Positions 45,798-57,265 are shown, counted from the first letter of the stretch. The stretch: 64,000 bases of DNA from Swaminathania salitolerans (GCF_007988945.1 NZ_BJVC01000007.1:24232-88231), one strand, 5' to 3'. The notes: generated by a model from the letters alone, not told the origin. Numbers and translations are program-made.

Positions 45798-48032
45798 TCA
45801 GTTCTGTTTCAGCCGCTTTTCCCACACGGCATGGATCTGCTCGGGAGTCAGGTGCTTGCCATTCGCGTGAGCGTTCTTGCCATGGGCGTTTCCGCCGTTG
45901 TGACGATGCTTGCCGTGAGACGGATGGGCGCCATGCGCTCCGGAGGAGGCGGAGGGGCTTACCGTCGCTTTGCCCGATCCTGTGGTGGCGCCGGGCTTCA
46001 CGCCTGCTGCAGGGTGGGTGTCCGCCTGCTTCAGGGCGTCCTCGCAGGCGCTTCCCTTGCCGACACCGAACTGGATCGTAGGCAGGAGCACGGCAGGGGG
46101 GAAGGCCACGGCCAGGGCTGCCGTTGCAGCCGCTCTGCCGACGATCTCAGCGCCCGGAACGATGTCGGGACTGGCCAGCGGGCCGGAGATATTGACCCGT
46201 CCCGGGAAGGACAGGACGTTGAAACCGGTCGAACGGGTGGTGACATGGTAGTCGAGGGTCTCGTTCCGCAGATTGACCGTGCCTCCACCGAGTGTGCGCG
46301 TATTGTTCGTCATGAGCAGGAAGGAGTTCGTGCTCAGGATACCGTTGCGCAGCGGCATGTCGGCGACGAAACAGCGAAGATCCGAACGCTGGGGGATGCC
46401 GAGTGCGGAAAGGATGGCGCTTCCGACCTTGAGACCCATGAGATCGGGCAGCAGGGCGGAGACGTCTCCTCCATGGTCGACGACGAGCGTCACGCCGCCA
46501 TCGCCATTGCCGAGCAGGGAGGCGATCGAATTTCCCGTGGAGGAGAGCGTGACATGCCCGCCGAGCGTCCCTTCTCCCTTGAAGGTGTGGGTCGCCTTCA
46601 TCAGGCGCTGGATGGAGAGGCGAGAGACATCGACCTTGAAATGGGTCTTGAACTGATCGTTCTTCGTGGGGTCGAGCGCGCCGGACATGGCGAGCGTCCC
46701 GTTTCCGACGGCGAAATCGAGCTTGCCGATCGTGATGGCACCGTCATGGATCGTGATGTCGGCGACGATATCGTCGAGGGGCATATCCCGGTTTTCGATA
46801 TGTTTGCCGTCATAGGTGAGATGGGCGTTGACCGCGTTGAGCTTCGGCACGTTGATCGGCGTAGAGGGCAGGATACGGTCGCTCTTCTTTGCTTTCCGGC
46901 TCTCCTGATCGCCGGGCTTCGCGCCGATGAATCCTCCCAGATCCTTCAGATCGACATTGCGCGAGTGAAGGGCGGCATCGACCTTCATGGGCTTCTCTCT
47001 CGGCTCGACGGAGATGGTGCCACCGATATCGGATGACCCCATCTTCCCCGAAAAATCCGTGAAACGGATCTGGGTCGCGGTATAGTCGAGATGGCCGGAC
47101 ACGTTATAGGCCGGGGTATGCGGGATGGGGATGCCGGTCAGGCCGTAGAGCAGGGCCATGTCGGGGCCTGCGAAATGAAGAACGAGCTTGGTACCCTTGA
47201 AGTGGAGGGGGTCGTTGACGCTCCCTTTCAGGGTCATATAGGTGGGGCCGTTCTCGATACGGGCATCGACCGGATAGGGTTTGTCCGAATCGGTCAGGGC
47301 GAGGAGAGAGCCGCTCACGATATGTCCGGTGATCGGCGCGCGGGTGTAGCGTCCCTTCAGATCGACCACGATCGTCGCGTCCTTGCCTTTCTCCTCCGGC
47401 GTCGTGTGAATGAGGACATGCATGTCGGTTGCGAGTTTGGCCAGAGCGACCCTGATATCGCCCCCGGTGATCGAGACCTCGCCGATTTTGGGGAGGGGCG
47501 CCGGATCGGAGCCGGACGTGGCCTTGGCGGGTTTCGCGTCGGGATCGGAGAAGGTGTAGTTGTTGCGTCCATCGGCGAGCGAGACGATATCGCCCTTCGG
47601 TGTATCGAGGGCGATGAGCGGGACCTCTATTCCCTTGCCGGTCAGATAGCGCCAGACGTTGAACGAGACTGTTGCCTTTCTGGCGCTGGCGAAAAGCTCT
47701 TTCTCCTTCTCGAAGCCTTTCGGTTGTTCGATCCTGAGATCGTCCACCGATACGGTCGTCGTGAAGCCGGGGCTCACATGCAGATGAGCGATCGAGACCG
47801 GACGATGCAGGGCGGCGCTGGCGCGACGATTGACGAGCGGAACGAACCAGTCCCAGTTCCAGAACAGGATCAGCAATACGATCAGGACCGCGAGGACGCC
47901 TGACACGATCGCGAGCGCACGTCTGACGGGGCGACGCGGTCTCTTCTGTGAGGGGGTTCCTGGATCTGTCACGCGCGCCGCCTTTTCTTTTTTCGATTCG
48001 GGTGAGGCGACCCGGTTGGACCGGGGAGCCAT
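45798..48032 (-). CDS. AsmA-family protein
   Basis: A 744-aa protein with one N-terminal membrane helix (about residues 39-62) after a basic cytoplasmic tail. AsmA-like features follow: a conserved beginning WFVPLVNRRASAALHRPVSI and a long beta-rich body with repeated LxLxG-type strands. The last 60 residues are His/Lys/Gly-rich (HPSHGKHRHNGGNAHGKN), which is unusual. AsmA/TamB-like proteins bridge the inner and outer membranes and move phospholipids. Coding density and codon use are ordinary. It lies between the NPP gene and a glycosyltransferase. Confidence 0.8.
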   Translation of the reverse strand: MAPRSNRVASPESKKEKAARVTDPGTPSQKRPRRPVRRALAIVSGVLAVLIVLLILFWNWDWFVPLVNRRASAALHRPVSIAHLHVSPGFTTTVSVDDLRIEQPKGFEKEKELFASARKATVSFNVWRYLTGKGIEVPLIALDTPKGDIVSLADGRNNYTFSDPDAKPAKATSGSDPAPLPKIGEVSITGGDIRVALAKLATDMHVLIHTTPEEKGKDATIVVDLKGRYTRAPITGHIVSGSLLALTDSDKPYPVDARIENGPTYMTLKGSVNDPLHFKGTKLVLHFAGPDMALLYGLTGIPIPHTPAYNVSGHLDYTATQIRFTDFSGKMGSSDIGGTISVEPREKPMKVDAALHSRNVDLKDLGGFIGAKPGDQESRKAKKSDRILPSTPINVPKLNAVNAHLTYDGKHIENRDMPLDDIVADITIHDGAITIGKLDFAVGNGTLAMSGALDPTKNDQFKTHFKVDVSRLSIQRLMKATHTFKGEGTLGGHVTLSSTGNSIASLLGNGDGGVTLVVDHGGDVSALLPDLMGLKVGSAILSALGIPQRSDLRCFVADMPLRNGILSTNSFLLMTNNTRTLGGGTVNLRNETLDYHVTTRSTGFNVLSFPGRVNISGPLASPDIVPGAEIVGRAAATAALAVAFPPAVLLPTIQFGVGKGSACEDALKQADTHPAAGVKPGATTGSGKATVSPSASSGAHGAHPSHGKHRHNGGNAHGKNAHANGKHLTPEQIHAVWEKRLKQN

Positions 48033-48131
48033 TCCCTAGATTACGAAAATGCAGGGTGCGAGTTCCTCCGGTCCGCCTTCATCCACGGCTGGGCGGCGGC
48101 GTATCCGGACGTGAGATTCAGGGCAGGAGAT

Positions 48132-49667
48132 TCACGGCAGGAGAAGCCAGAGTGGCACGAGGCCGGGGAAATGCAGGGCGAGCATCCTGCGCGCCTCGGG
48201 CGCAAGATGGGCGATGGCGCAGCTTATCGCGTCAGCGTGCGGCGCTTGCAGGATATCGATCCCGAGGCAGAAATCCCGCAATCCGTCGCCGAAGCTGCGC
48301 AGGGTCCGGTACGGGCGGAACGCTGTCTCGGTGGCCCGGTCCATCGGGTGAGAGACGAGGGAAAGCGTTGCGGGGAGGGTGGCCAGGAGAAGGGGGAGGC
48401 CCTCCGGCGACCGACCGAGAAACGCGCCTTCCGGTGCGAGACGGATATGGACGTGACGATGCGGTTCGGGGCGCTCGTCCGCCGGTCGGGCCGGGGCCGC
48501 ATCGATGAGAACCGGCAGCCATGAAGCGAGCGCCGGATTGTCCGGGAGAAGTGCGGCAGTGTCCGGCAAGTGGAGTATGCCGCGTTGCATGCCGGGAGCG
48601 GGGGCCTCTTCCGGGGAGGCGGAATCGAGGATGAGCCATACGGGAACGACTCCCCCGGTTCCTGCTGCGGCGAAGACGAGCGAGCCGGTGCGCTCATCGA
48701 ATGAGAGCAGCGCCCCGGTCTCATCTGCGAGGGTGGCTCGTTCCAGCGTGTGTGCCGGTATGTGACCCTGAGGCCGGGTCTGCGAGGGGGAGCGGATCGT
48801 GAAAACGGTTTCCGCCAGAAAATCGTGGCTGCTCCGCCGGGTCTCCTGCCGGATGCGCCAGAAGAGCGTGTCCAACCCCTCGCGCCGGATCAGCCCCGCA
48901 TTGCGACGCGTCGGTTCGAGAAAGCGAAGCGGCGCGCGGTCTTCCTCGTCGTTGCGGTTGTAATAGGTCCAGAGATCGGGGGGCGTCAGGTCCTTCGGCA
49001 GCCTCGAGAGACGCTGCGTATAATGCGCCATGTTCCGCGTGACATAATGCAGGATCCGAGCGCCCGGCCGGGACGGCCGAATACCCTGTATGTAGTCGCT
49101 CCCGTCCGATGCCCTGTAGCGGCCCGGATCGAGCGACCAGGCGTAACCATCTACCGGATGATCACGATAGCATTCAGGGCGGATGAAGCTCTTTCCCAGA
49201 ACGTGGTCCGGAAAGTCCTGCGGTGCCCGGCGCGTATAGGCGGCGAGCGGCGCTTCGAGCGTGCGGGCGACATGTCCGTTTGCGCCGTAAACGCTCCAGT
49301 TGAGCGCGATTCCGTCTGCCTCGGGAAAGCGGTCCAGATAGGGGCCGATCTGCGCGTCCTCTTCCGGAAAGACATATTCGTCGCTCTCGAGGCAGATGAC
49401 CCAGTCGAAACGGGATCTGCAGGCGCAGATGGACTCCATGAAGGCATCCGAGCGGCGCTCGGCATAGCTGTCCTTGACGGAGGTAACGCGATGCGTCTCG
49501 ATCGGAAAGAGATGCGCGGCCGCCTGGACGCATTCCCATGTTCCATCATCGGATCGATCGTCATGGACGATCAGCCGGTCGAAACCGATCGCGATGTGAT
49601 AGGCGAGCCACCAGCCGATATCGTCAGCATCGTTCCGGACGAAGAGAATGGCGGCGGCTTTGGCCAT
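48132..49667 (-). CDS. Glycosyltransferase family 2/92-like protein, related to the gene at 33084
   Basis: A 511-aa protein with the same organisation as the glycosyltransferase at 33084-34688. The GT-A region has AAILFVRNDADDIGWWLAYH, LIVHDDRSDDGTWE and the metal motif WVICLESDEYVFPEED. RILHYVTRNMAHYTQR is the acceptor part. The C-terminal 170 residues are beta-rich and contain RLAPEGAFLGRSPEG, which may belong to the module type seen at the end of the 33084 protein. A paralogue pair is therefore likely, though the sequences have diverged. Acceptor unknown; cytoplasmic. Confidence 0.78.
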   Translation of the reverse strand: MAKAAAILFVRNDADDIGWWLAYHIAIGFDRLIVHDDRSDDGTWECVQAAAHLFPIETHRVTSVKDSYAERRSDAFMESICACRSRFDWVICLESDEYVFPEEDAQIGPYLDRFPEADGIALNWSVYGANGHVARTLEAPLAAYTRRAPQDFPDHVLGKSFIRPECYRDHPVDGYAWSLDPGRYRASDGSDYIQGIRPSRPGARILHYVTRNMAHYTQRLSRLPKDLTPPDLWTYYNRNDEEDRAPLRFLEPTRRNAGLIRREGLDTLFWRIRQETRRSSHDFLAETVFTIRSPSQTRPQGHIPAHTLERATLADETGALLSFDERTGSLVFAAAGTGGVVPVWLILDSASPEEAPAPGMQRGILHLPDTAALLPDNPALASWLPVLIDAAPARPADERPEPHRHVHIRLAPEGAFLGRSPEGLPLLLATLPATLSLVSHPMDRATETAFRPYRTLRSFGDGLRDFCLGIDILQAPHADAISCAIAHLAPEARRMLALHFPGLVPLWLLLP

Positions 49668-49719
49668 GAGACAGGAGACCCTTCTTGTTGTGGTTTGTCC
49701 CGATCGACGCCCTGTCGGG

Positions 49720-51522
<1,803 letters not shown>

Positions 51523-51599
51523 GGCGCGATACATAAGCGATTGCGCCGATCTTGTCATTGGGGAGAAACCGGCGGCAGACGTTTTCTCCCCCCGCTCGT

Positions 51600-52604
51600 T
51601 CAGCGATCCGTCAGGCGGAATTCGATACGACGGTTGCGCGCGAAGGCAGCGGCCGTATTCGCCGGATCGAGAGGCTGGTAATCGGAAAATCCGGTCGCGG
51701 CGAGATGATGCGGATCGACCCCGGCCCTGATCAGGACCTTGACCACGGTGATGGCGCGCGCGCTCGACAGCTCCCAGTTGCTCGGGAAGGCGCTGTGGAT
51801 GGGCTGTCTGTCGGCATGACCGTCGACTCTCAGGATCCACGGAACGTCGCCCGGGATCTGGCTCGAGACCTGCCGGAACGTATGGGCGAGGGCCGTGATT
51901 TCCTTCTCGCCTTCAGGGGTCAGCTCGGCGCTGCCCTGGGGAAACAGGATCGAGCTCTGGAAGACGAAGCGATCTCCGACGATCTCGACACCCTTCTGGT
52001 TCTTCAGGATGTCCCGCAGGCGTCCGAAGAACTCCGAGCGATAACGTTTGAGCTGATTGACCTTGTCCGCCAGGGCGACGTTCAGCCTCTTGCCCAGATC
52101 GTCGATCTTCTCGTCGCGCGCCGCAACATCCCTTTTCGCGATGTCGAGAGCCGCGCCGATCGCCTGGAGCTGACGGTTCAGCTCCTCGAGCTGCGATTTC
52201 AGCTCGGCGATGCTCGCCTGATCGGAGCGGGAGGCTTCACCGGCCGCTGCAAGAGCCTGCTCCTTTTCAGCGATCGTCCCGTTCAGGGTCGCGAGCTGCT
52301 GGGTCAGGGTATCGGCCTGTCGTCTGGCGCTGTCGCGATCCGTCGTGAGGCTGGCGACCATCGAATCGAGCTGGTGGTTTTTCTGCTCGGTCATCGAAAG
52401 CGTGTGCTGCAGGGCGGCAAGCTGCTGGCGGAGGGCGTCGAGGGAGTGGGTACGCCGGCTCAGGGCGACCGACAGGAATTGCTGCCCGAGGACGAAGACC
52501 AGCAGAACGAAGGTCACGACCATCAGAAGCGTGGACAGGGCATCCACATAACCGGGCCACGCATTGAGTTCGCCATGCGAACTCCGTCGGGAACGTCGCG
52601 CCAT
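51600..52604 (-). CDS. MotB/OmpA-like peptidoglycan-anchoring protein
   Basis: A 334-aa protein: basic cytoplasmic tail, one membrane helix (about residues 20-42), a long coiled coil (about 55-190), then an OmpA-type domain. The latter contains [40 protein letters not shown], and [10 protein letters not shown], the usual peptidoglycan-binding blocks. The layout is that of MotB/ZorB/TolR-OmpA stator partners. It starts 13 bases after the MotA-like gene, with AGGAAGG-type sequence upstream. No flagellar genes lie nearby. ATG 52604 avoids overlap with the preceding gene. Confidence 0.85.
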   Translation of the reverse strand: MARRSRRSSHGELNAWPGYVDALSTLLMVVTFVLLVFVLGQQFLSVALSRRTHSLDALRQQLAALQHTLSMTEQKNHQLDSMVASLTTDRDSARRQADTLTQQLATLNGTIAEKEQALAAAGEASRSDQASIAELKSQLEELNRQLQAIGAALDIAKRDVAARDEKIDDLGKRLNVALADKVNQLKRYRSEFFGRLRDILKNQKGVEIVGDRFVFQSSILFPQGSAELTPEGEKEITALAHTFRQVSSQIPGDVPWILRVDGHADRQPIHSAFPSNWELSSARAITVVKVLIRAGVDPHHLAATGFSDYQPLDPANTAAAFARNRRIEFRLTDR

Positions 52605-52617
52605 GATACCTGCCTTC

Positions 52618-53781
52618 CTACTGCCTGGTCGTGCCGGGGCCGGCGGGTGTCGTTGCGGCGATCGTGCGGGCGAGAACACGCAGATCGTTGCGGATCTCGC
52701 CGCTCATCTGGGCCCGTCCACTATGCAGTTCGTCGATCAGCCGCACGATATGCCCCTCGATGCGGCTGAACTGCTCGCGCCCCTCGCGTGCATCGTTGAA
52801 GGCTGCGGTGCCCGGGGTGGCGGCCTCGCCGACATGCTTGAGAAAGGGGCCGAGAAGAGCCTGACCCTCGGCCACGCGGGACATCATCTTCTGGTTCGCC
52901 TGCAGCAGGTCGGTCATGGCCTTCAGGCGTTCCTGCAGACCTTCCATGACCTGAAGCTGCTGCATACGGCTCTCCTCGCTGCGGGAGACGACATTCTGGA
53001 GCGTTTCGAGGTTTTCTGCCGTCTGTTCGAGCAGGGCCTGAACATAGGCGGGCACGGAGCCGTCACCGCCTTCCAGGATGGCGGAGCCGTGCTTGGTGAT
53101 TCCGGCGAGCCATTCTTCGACCTCGTTGAAAAACCGGTTCTGGGCCTGTCCGGCATTGAGATCGAGAAAACCGAGAATGAGGGCGCCGGCGAGACCGAAC
53201 ATCGATCCGGAGAAGGCCGTGGCCATGCCCTTGAGCGGCTGGGCCAGACCGGATTTCAGCTGATCGAACATGGCATCGAGATTGCCATCGCCCACACTCA
53301 TGCCGCCGATCACGCCCGCGATCGAACTCACCGTAAGAAGAAGGCCGTAGAACGTGCCGAGCAGACCCAGAAAGATCAGAAGGCTCGTCATGTAGCGCGA
53401 AATCTCACGCGATTCGTCCAGTCGACCGGACAGGGAATCGAGCGTGGCTTGGGTCGATTGCAGGGTCAGGGCAAGACGGCCCGACGTGCTGCGCGCCGCG
53501 AGATTGCGTGCGAGCGGGCCGAGAAGACGCGGAGGGGAAGGCTGGGCCAGTCCGGTCCGGTTGACCCGCAATTCCTCCACCCATCTGACCTCGGGCATGA
53601 GACGCTGGACGATCCGGAGATTCCAGAGAATGCCGATGAGCAGGACGAACAGGATGAGTCCGTCGAGCATCGGATTGGCGAAGAATGCTGCGTAGAGCGT
53701 TCTGCCCAGAAGGGCGACGACGGCGATGACGAGGCACAGGAAGATCCCCATGCGCAGGAGATAGATCGTCGGTCGGGTCAT
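52618..53781 (-). CDS. MotA/TolQ/ExbB-family proton-channel protein
   Basis: A 387-aa membrane protein with four predicted helices (about residues 9-30, 38-56, 130-152, 183-207). The TolQ/ExbB signature region is IFLGLLGTFYGLLLTVSSIA followed by MATAFSGSMFGLAGALIL. A long cytoplasmic helical tail (to residue 387) is larger than in plain MotA. It is translated from ATG 53781, which overlaps the upstream gene by ATGA, and is followed by the MotB/OmpA-like gene, so the two form a stator-like proton-driven unit. Its cellular task is not known; pairs of this kind are known in other Alphaproteobacteria. Confidence 0.85.
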   Translation of the reverse strand: MTRPTIYLLRMGIFLCLVIAVVALLGRTLYAAFFANPMLDGLILFVLLIGILWNLRIVQRLMPEVRWVEELRVNRTGLAQPSPPRLLGPLARNLAARSTSGRLALTLQSTQATLDSLSGRLDESREISRYMTSLLIFLGLLGTFYGLLLTVSSIAGVIGGMSVGDGNLDAMFDQLKSGLAQPLKGMATAFSGSMFGLAGALILGFLDLNAGQAQNRFFNEVEEWLAGITKHGSAILEGGDGSVPAYVQALLEQTAENLETLQNVVSRSEESRMQQLQVMEGLQERLKAMTDLLQANQKMMSRVAEGQALLGPFLKHVGEAATPGTAAFNDAREGREQFSRIEGHIVRLIDELHSGRAQMSGEIRNDLRVLARTIAATTPAGPGTTRQ

Positions 53782-54557
53782 TGGGGTGCCTTGGGGGAGG
53801 GGGCTCCGAACTGGGCCTCGGAGCTTGGCACGGGTGCCGCGCCTTCGGCAACGATATCGAGGCGGTCGGGGGGCGTGACGCCTTCAGCGGCGAGCCCGGT
53901 CGCTCTGGGGTAGATTCTCGTCGTTGCGACACCGGCGCGGATCAGGATCGACCGGACGGCGAGCGCACGCGCCAGGGCGATGCGTCTCGGTGTGGAGAGA
54001 TCCTCCGTACTGCCGCTGGCGCTCGACCAGAGCGTGACGCGCAGACCGGGCTGTGCCGCCAGTTTTCGGCCTTCCGCCGAGACGGCGTCGATCATGGCCT
54101 GTGTCATGGCGCTGCTATCGGGGGAAAAGAGAACGCGAAGCCCCTTCCCGACAGTCTGTGTCTCCCCCTTCGCATCGGCAGACGCCTTCACATCTTCCGG
54201 AGGGACCGGCGGATGGGTCGGGACCGGAACGGCAGGGGGGACGATGATGACAGGACGGGGCGGGGCGGCGGGAACGTCGGGAGGGGCGCCCACGCGCCGG
54301 GCCGCGGGCGCCTGCGGCGCCGGGGAGGACGGCTCGGCATGTGACGGTGCCGTGTGCGGCGACGCGTTTTGCGGCGTCACCTTATGTGGTGGCGTCTTGT
54401 GCGGGGATGTCTTCTGCGGAGGCGTCTTCTCTGGCGCGGCTGCCTTGGGCAGCGCGTCCTCGTTGATCGTGACCTGCGCCCGTGCGGGGGAGGCGGACAG
54501 CGGAGCGGCCGGAAGCACGGCCGAGAGCAGGAGGGAGTATAGGAGCGGCCGTTTCAT
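53778..54557 (-). CDS. Exported OmpA-like protein with Pro-rich linker
   Basis: A 259-aa protein with a Sec signal (MKRPLLYSLLLSAVLPAAPL, cleavage near ARA-Q). A Pro/Lys/His-rich stretch (about residues 35-125) contains KTPPQKTSPHKTPPHK from a 15-base tandem repeat and a second Pro-rich segment with PVPTHPPVPPE. The C-terminal domain resembles a degenerate OmpA fold: LRVLFSPDSSAMTQAMIDAV and RIALARALAVRSILIRAGV. It overlaps the MotA-like gene by 4 bases, so it probably works with the stator pair in the periplasm. Confidence 0.7.
   Translation of the reverse strand: MKRPLLYSLLLSAVLPAAPLSASPARAQVTINEDALPKAAAPEKTPPQKTSPHKTPPHKVTPQNASPHTAPSHAEPSSPAPQAPAARRVGAPPDVPAAPPRPVIIVPPAVPVPTHPPVPPEDVKASADAKGETQTVGKGLRVLFSPDSSAMTQAMIDAVSAEGRKLAAQPGLRVTLWSSASGSTEDLSTPRRIALARALAVRSILIRAGVATTRIYPRATGLAAEGVTPPDRLDIVAEGAAPVPSSEAQFGAPSPKAPQ
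54355..54429. repeat. 15-bp in-frame tandem repeat in the exported OmpA-like gene
   Basis: Five imperfect 15-base units with starts at 54355, 54370, 54385, 54400 and 54415 (plus-strand type TGCGGAGGCGTCTTC). On the coding (minus) strand they give KTPPQ, KTSPH, KTPPH, KVTPQ, NASPH. Confidence 0.88.
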
Positions 54558-54636
54558 GACCGCATCATCCTAATCGCCTCGCCCCGTTCCGGGCAATGGG
54601 GGAACGGGGTTTTCGTCTTTTGCTGCCTGACCGGTC

Positions 54637-55467
54637 TCAGGCCTTGCGCGTCAGTGCGTCGAGCACGATGGCGCGTATCGGACCATGCAGGTTGGCGTTC
54701 CCCGCGACGACCGTGACGTCGTTGTCCAGATCCGTGATCTCCAGCCCTTCAGGGTCGGTCGCATAGCCGCCGGCTTCACGCACGATCAGCAGCCCTGCGG
54801 CGCAATCCCAGGGTTTCAGCCCGATTTCCCAGAATGCCTCGTAACGTCCGGCGGCTACCCATGCCAGATCCAGCGCGGCGGCGCCGAAGCGGCGGAAGCC
54901 CGCGACATGCGGCATGAGCGCGGCGAGGGTGCGGCCGAAAGGCAGGCGGCGGTCAGCCGGTGTCTTGGCGAAGGGAATACCGGTGGCGATCAGCGATTCG
55001 GAGAGGTCGCGACGGGCGGAAACACGGATGCGGCGCTCATTGAGAAAGGCGCCGATGCCTTTCTCGGCCCAGAACATCTCGTTCGCTGCGGGGTTGTAGA
55101 CCATCGCGGCGGCGATTTCGGTCGAGCCGTCGGGATGCCGGCGTTGCAACGCGATGGAAATCGCCCATTGCGGAATGCCGTGCAGGAAGTTCGACGTGCC
55201 GTCCAGCGGATCGACGATCCAGCGCCAGGTCCAGTTCTCGCCGCCCGATGTGCCGCTTTCCTCCATCAGGAAGGCATAGCCCGGACGGGCGCGGGCGAGT
55301 TCATCACGGATCGTCTGTTCGGCGCGCAGATCGGCCTGCGAGACGAAATCGCCCGGCCCCTTGATGCTGACCTGAAGTTGCTCGACTTCGGCGAAATCGC
55401 GCAGGAGGCGCTTGGCTGCCTTTTGCGCAGCATTCTGCATGACGGTCATATGCGGCGAGAGGCGCAT
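54637..55467 (-). CDS. Inositol monophosphatase family protein
   Basis: A 276-aa Mg-dependent phosphatase of the SuhB/IMPase family. Metal-site motifs: the EESG in FLMEESGTSGGENW, then WRWIVDPLDGTSNFLHGIP, and late WDCAAGLLIVREAGG. The family is related to CysQ; the IMP-like block WIVDPLDGTSNFLHG favours inositol-1-phosphatase or SuhB use. ATG 55467 opens the frame; a start at the Met of MTVMQN is also possible. Upstream lies efp on the same strand after a gap of about 125 bases that I see nothing in. Confidence 0.9.
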   Translation of the reverse strand: MRLSPHMTVMQNAAQKAAKRLLRDFAEVEQLQVSIKGPGDFVSQADLRAEQTIRDELARARPGYAFLMEESGTSGGENWTWRWIVDPLDGTSNFLHGIPQWAISIALQRRHPDGSTEIAAAMVYNPAANEMFWAEKGIGAFLNERRIRVSARRDLSESLIATGIPFAKTPADRRLPFGRTLAALMPHVAGFRRFGAAALDLAWVAAGRYEAFWEIGLKPWDCAAGLLIVREAGGYATDPEGLEITDLDNDVTVVAGNANLHGPIRAIVLDALTRKA

Positions 55468-55593
55468 GGCAAAAATCCTGATGAAAAACTGTGAAAGAGC
55501 AGGGGCGTCGGTCGGGGCGGGATCGCTACGGGCGCGATCCCGGATCAGGGCGTGGGGTTTCCCCGCGCGGAGGTGTCAGCGCGCGGGGGGGGG

Positions 55594-56160
55594 TCAGTTC
55601 TTGGCGCGCTCGACATAGGACGCGTCATCGGTGCGGACCACCACGCGCTCGCCGGATTCGATGAAGGGGGGAACCATGGTCTTCACGCCATTGGACAGCA
55701 TGGCGGGCTTGTACGACGAGCTGGCGGTCTGTCCCTTGACCACCGGATCGGCCTCCGTGATCTCGAGCGTCACATGAGGAGGCAGGGAGACGCCCACCGG
55801 ATCGCCCTCGACCAGCTTCACGTTCAGCTCCATGTTGTCCTGCAGGAAGGGGAGCTGGTCTCCGAAGAAATCCTTGTGCAGCATGACCTGCTCGAAGGTT
55901 TCGGGATCCATCAGGACGATGTTGTCGCCGTCTTCGTACGAGTAGGTGTAGTCCTTGTCTTCTGTCATCAGACGTTCGACGGTATCGGCGGTGCGCCAGC
56001 GCTCATTGGTCTTGTTGCCGGTATTGAGGTCGCGCATCTCGACCTGGATGAAGGCGCCACCCTTGCCCGGCGTGATGATCTGCTGCTTGAGAACGGTCCA
56101 GCGACGACCGTCATGCTCGATGACCTGGCCGGCGCGGATCAGGTTAGCCTGCTGCTTCAT
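55594..56160 (-). CDS. efp: Elongation factor P
   Basis: A 188-aa EF-P that enters the E site of ribosomes stalled at polyproline stretches. The modified lysine sits in TPGKGGAFIQV at K33 (equivalent to K34 of E. coli). The N-terminal KOW-like domain, the middle OB domain with YTYSYEDGDNIVLMDPETFE and the C-terminal OB domain ending PPFIESGERVVVRTDD are complete. The Lys-type loop and the nearby epmA and epmB genes show that this EF-P is beta-lysylated rather than rhamnosylated. Confidence 0.97.
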   Translation of the reverse strand: MKQQANLIRAGQVIEHDGRRWTVLKQQIITPGKGGAFIQVEMRDLNTGNKTNERWRTADTVERLMTEDKDYTYSYEDGDNIVLMDPETFEQVMLHKDFFGDQLPFLQDNMELNVKLVEGDPVGVSLPPHVTLEITEADPVVKGQTASSSYKPAMLSNGVKTMVPPFIESGERVVVRTDDASYVERAKN

Positions 56161-56368
56161 GGAAGAAAGATCCCGGGAATCGTGATGAGGACACGACGGA
56201 ATCCTGCCGCCGTGAAAGGCGCGTATCTACCGAAGCGGGCGAGCAAGAGCAAGCGAGTTGGATCTCTGCGCCGGGGAGGGCCGGGTCGTACCGGGCCGTG
56301 GGGTGGCGGAACCGGCGCGGCGCGAACGGCGCTTGCCCCGCGATGAGGGGGTGTCTAGGAGCGGCATC

Positions 56369-57265
56369 ATGAGCCTGCGCCTTCCTTCCGTTCGGTCTTT
56401 CATCACGTCCATTCTGGTCGGGCCCGCCCTGGTCGCGTCCCTGACGCTCGGTTCTGCCGGAACGGCATGGGCCGCCGATTGTGCGTCGCGCTTTCTGGAC
56501 GGCACCCAGCCCCGCGTCTCGCTTCCGGCCCCGCAGGGACGCTACGTCCTGTTGTGCAATCTCGATTTCGCCGTGCTGGTATCGGGCACGACCCACGAGC
56601 CGGTATGGGTGGCCGAGCACCTGACGCGACAGGACGTACGTGCGGCGCGTCATCAGGTCAGGCAGGGCGTGTTTCACGAGGAAACGCGTCAGCCGCCCGG
56701 GGATCGCGCCCATCTGGAGGATTATCGCCGTTCGGGGTTCGATCGCGGGCATATGATGCCGAGCGGCGATGCGCCGACCGAGGTTTCGCAGCAGCAGACC
56801 TTTTCGCTTTCCAACATGGTTCCCCAGACGCCCGATCTCAACCGGGGTTTATGGGCGGGGGTCGAGAAGCAGGTGCGCGATCTGGCGAAATCGGAGGGGG
56901 AAATCTATGTCGTGACGGGGCCGGCCTATCGCACGGCGCATGCGGCGACGATCGGCCCGGATGCTCTTCCGGTGCCGACATCCACCTGGAAGGCCGTCTA
57001 TCTGCCTGCGCGCAGGCAGGCCGGTGTCTATGTCTGCAAGAACCTGACCGAACCGCGCTGTACGCAGGTGCCCGTTGCCGCGCTGATCCGTGTGACGGGG
57101 GTCGATCCGTTTCCGACCCTGCCCGACCGGATCAAGGCCGGGATGGCGCAGCTCCCCGAACCAAAGGCGGAGCCTTATCATGTCTCGCCGCGTCTTCAGC
57201 GTCTGACGCGTCGCATTCTCTCGCGCTTTCTCAAGGAGCTGCTCTCCTCGGGATCGCCGCTCTGA
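56369..57265 (+). CDS. Secreted DNA/RNA non-specific endonuclease
   Basis: A 298-aa protein of the NUC (Serratia nuclease-type) endonuclease family. The Sec signal is the hydrophobic stretch ILVGPALVASLTLGSAGTAW, with cleavage near WAA. The catalytic motif is FDRGHMMPSGDAP (DRGH with the catalytic His), and the Mg-binding Asn lies in NMVPQTPDLNRGLWAG. Cys pairs are present for an exported enzyme. ATG 56369 with AGGAG upstream is used; an open frame to 56258 lacks a site. Target is likely nucleic acid in the periplasm or medium. It is flanked by EF-P genes without functional link. Confidence 0.9.
   Translation: MSLRLPSVRSFITSILVGPALVASLTLGSAGTAWAADCASRFLDGTQPRVSLPAPQGRYVLLCNLDFAVLVSGTTHEPVWVAEHLTRQDVRAARHQVRQGVFHEETRQPPGDRAHLEDYRRSGFDRGHMMPSGDAPTEVSQQQTFSLSNMVPQTPDLNRGLWAGVEKQVRDLAKSEGEIYVVTGPAYRTAHAATIGPDALPVPTSTWKAVYLPARRQAGVYVCKNLTEPRCTQVPVAALIRVTGVDPFPTLPDRIKAGMAQLPEPKAEPYHVSPRLQRLTRRILSRFLKELLSSGSPL

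Noticed and set aside
51600..53781. Zorya-type defence system from the MotA/MotB-like pair
   Set aside because: ZorC, ZorD or ZorE genes are absent and the neighbours are ordinary envelope and translation genes.
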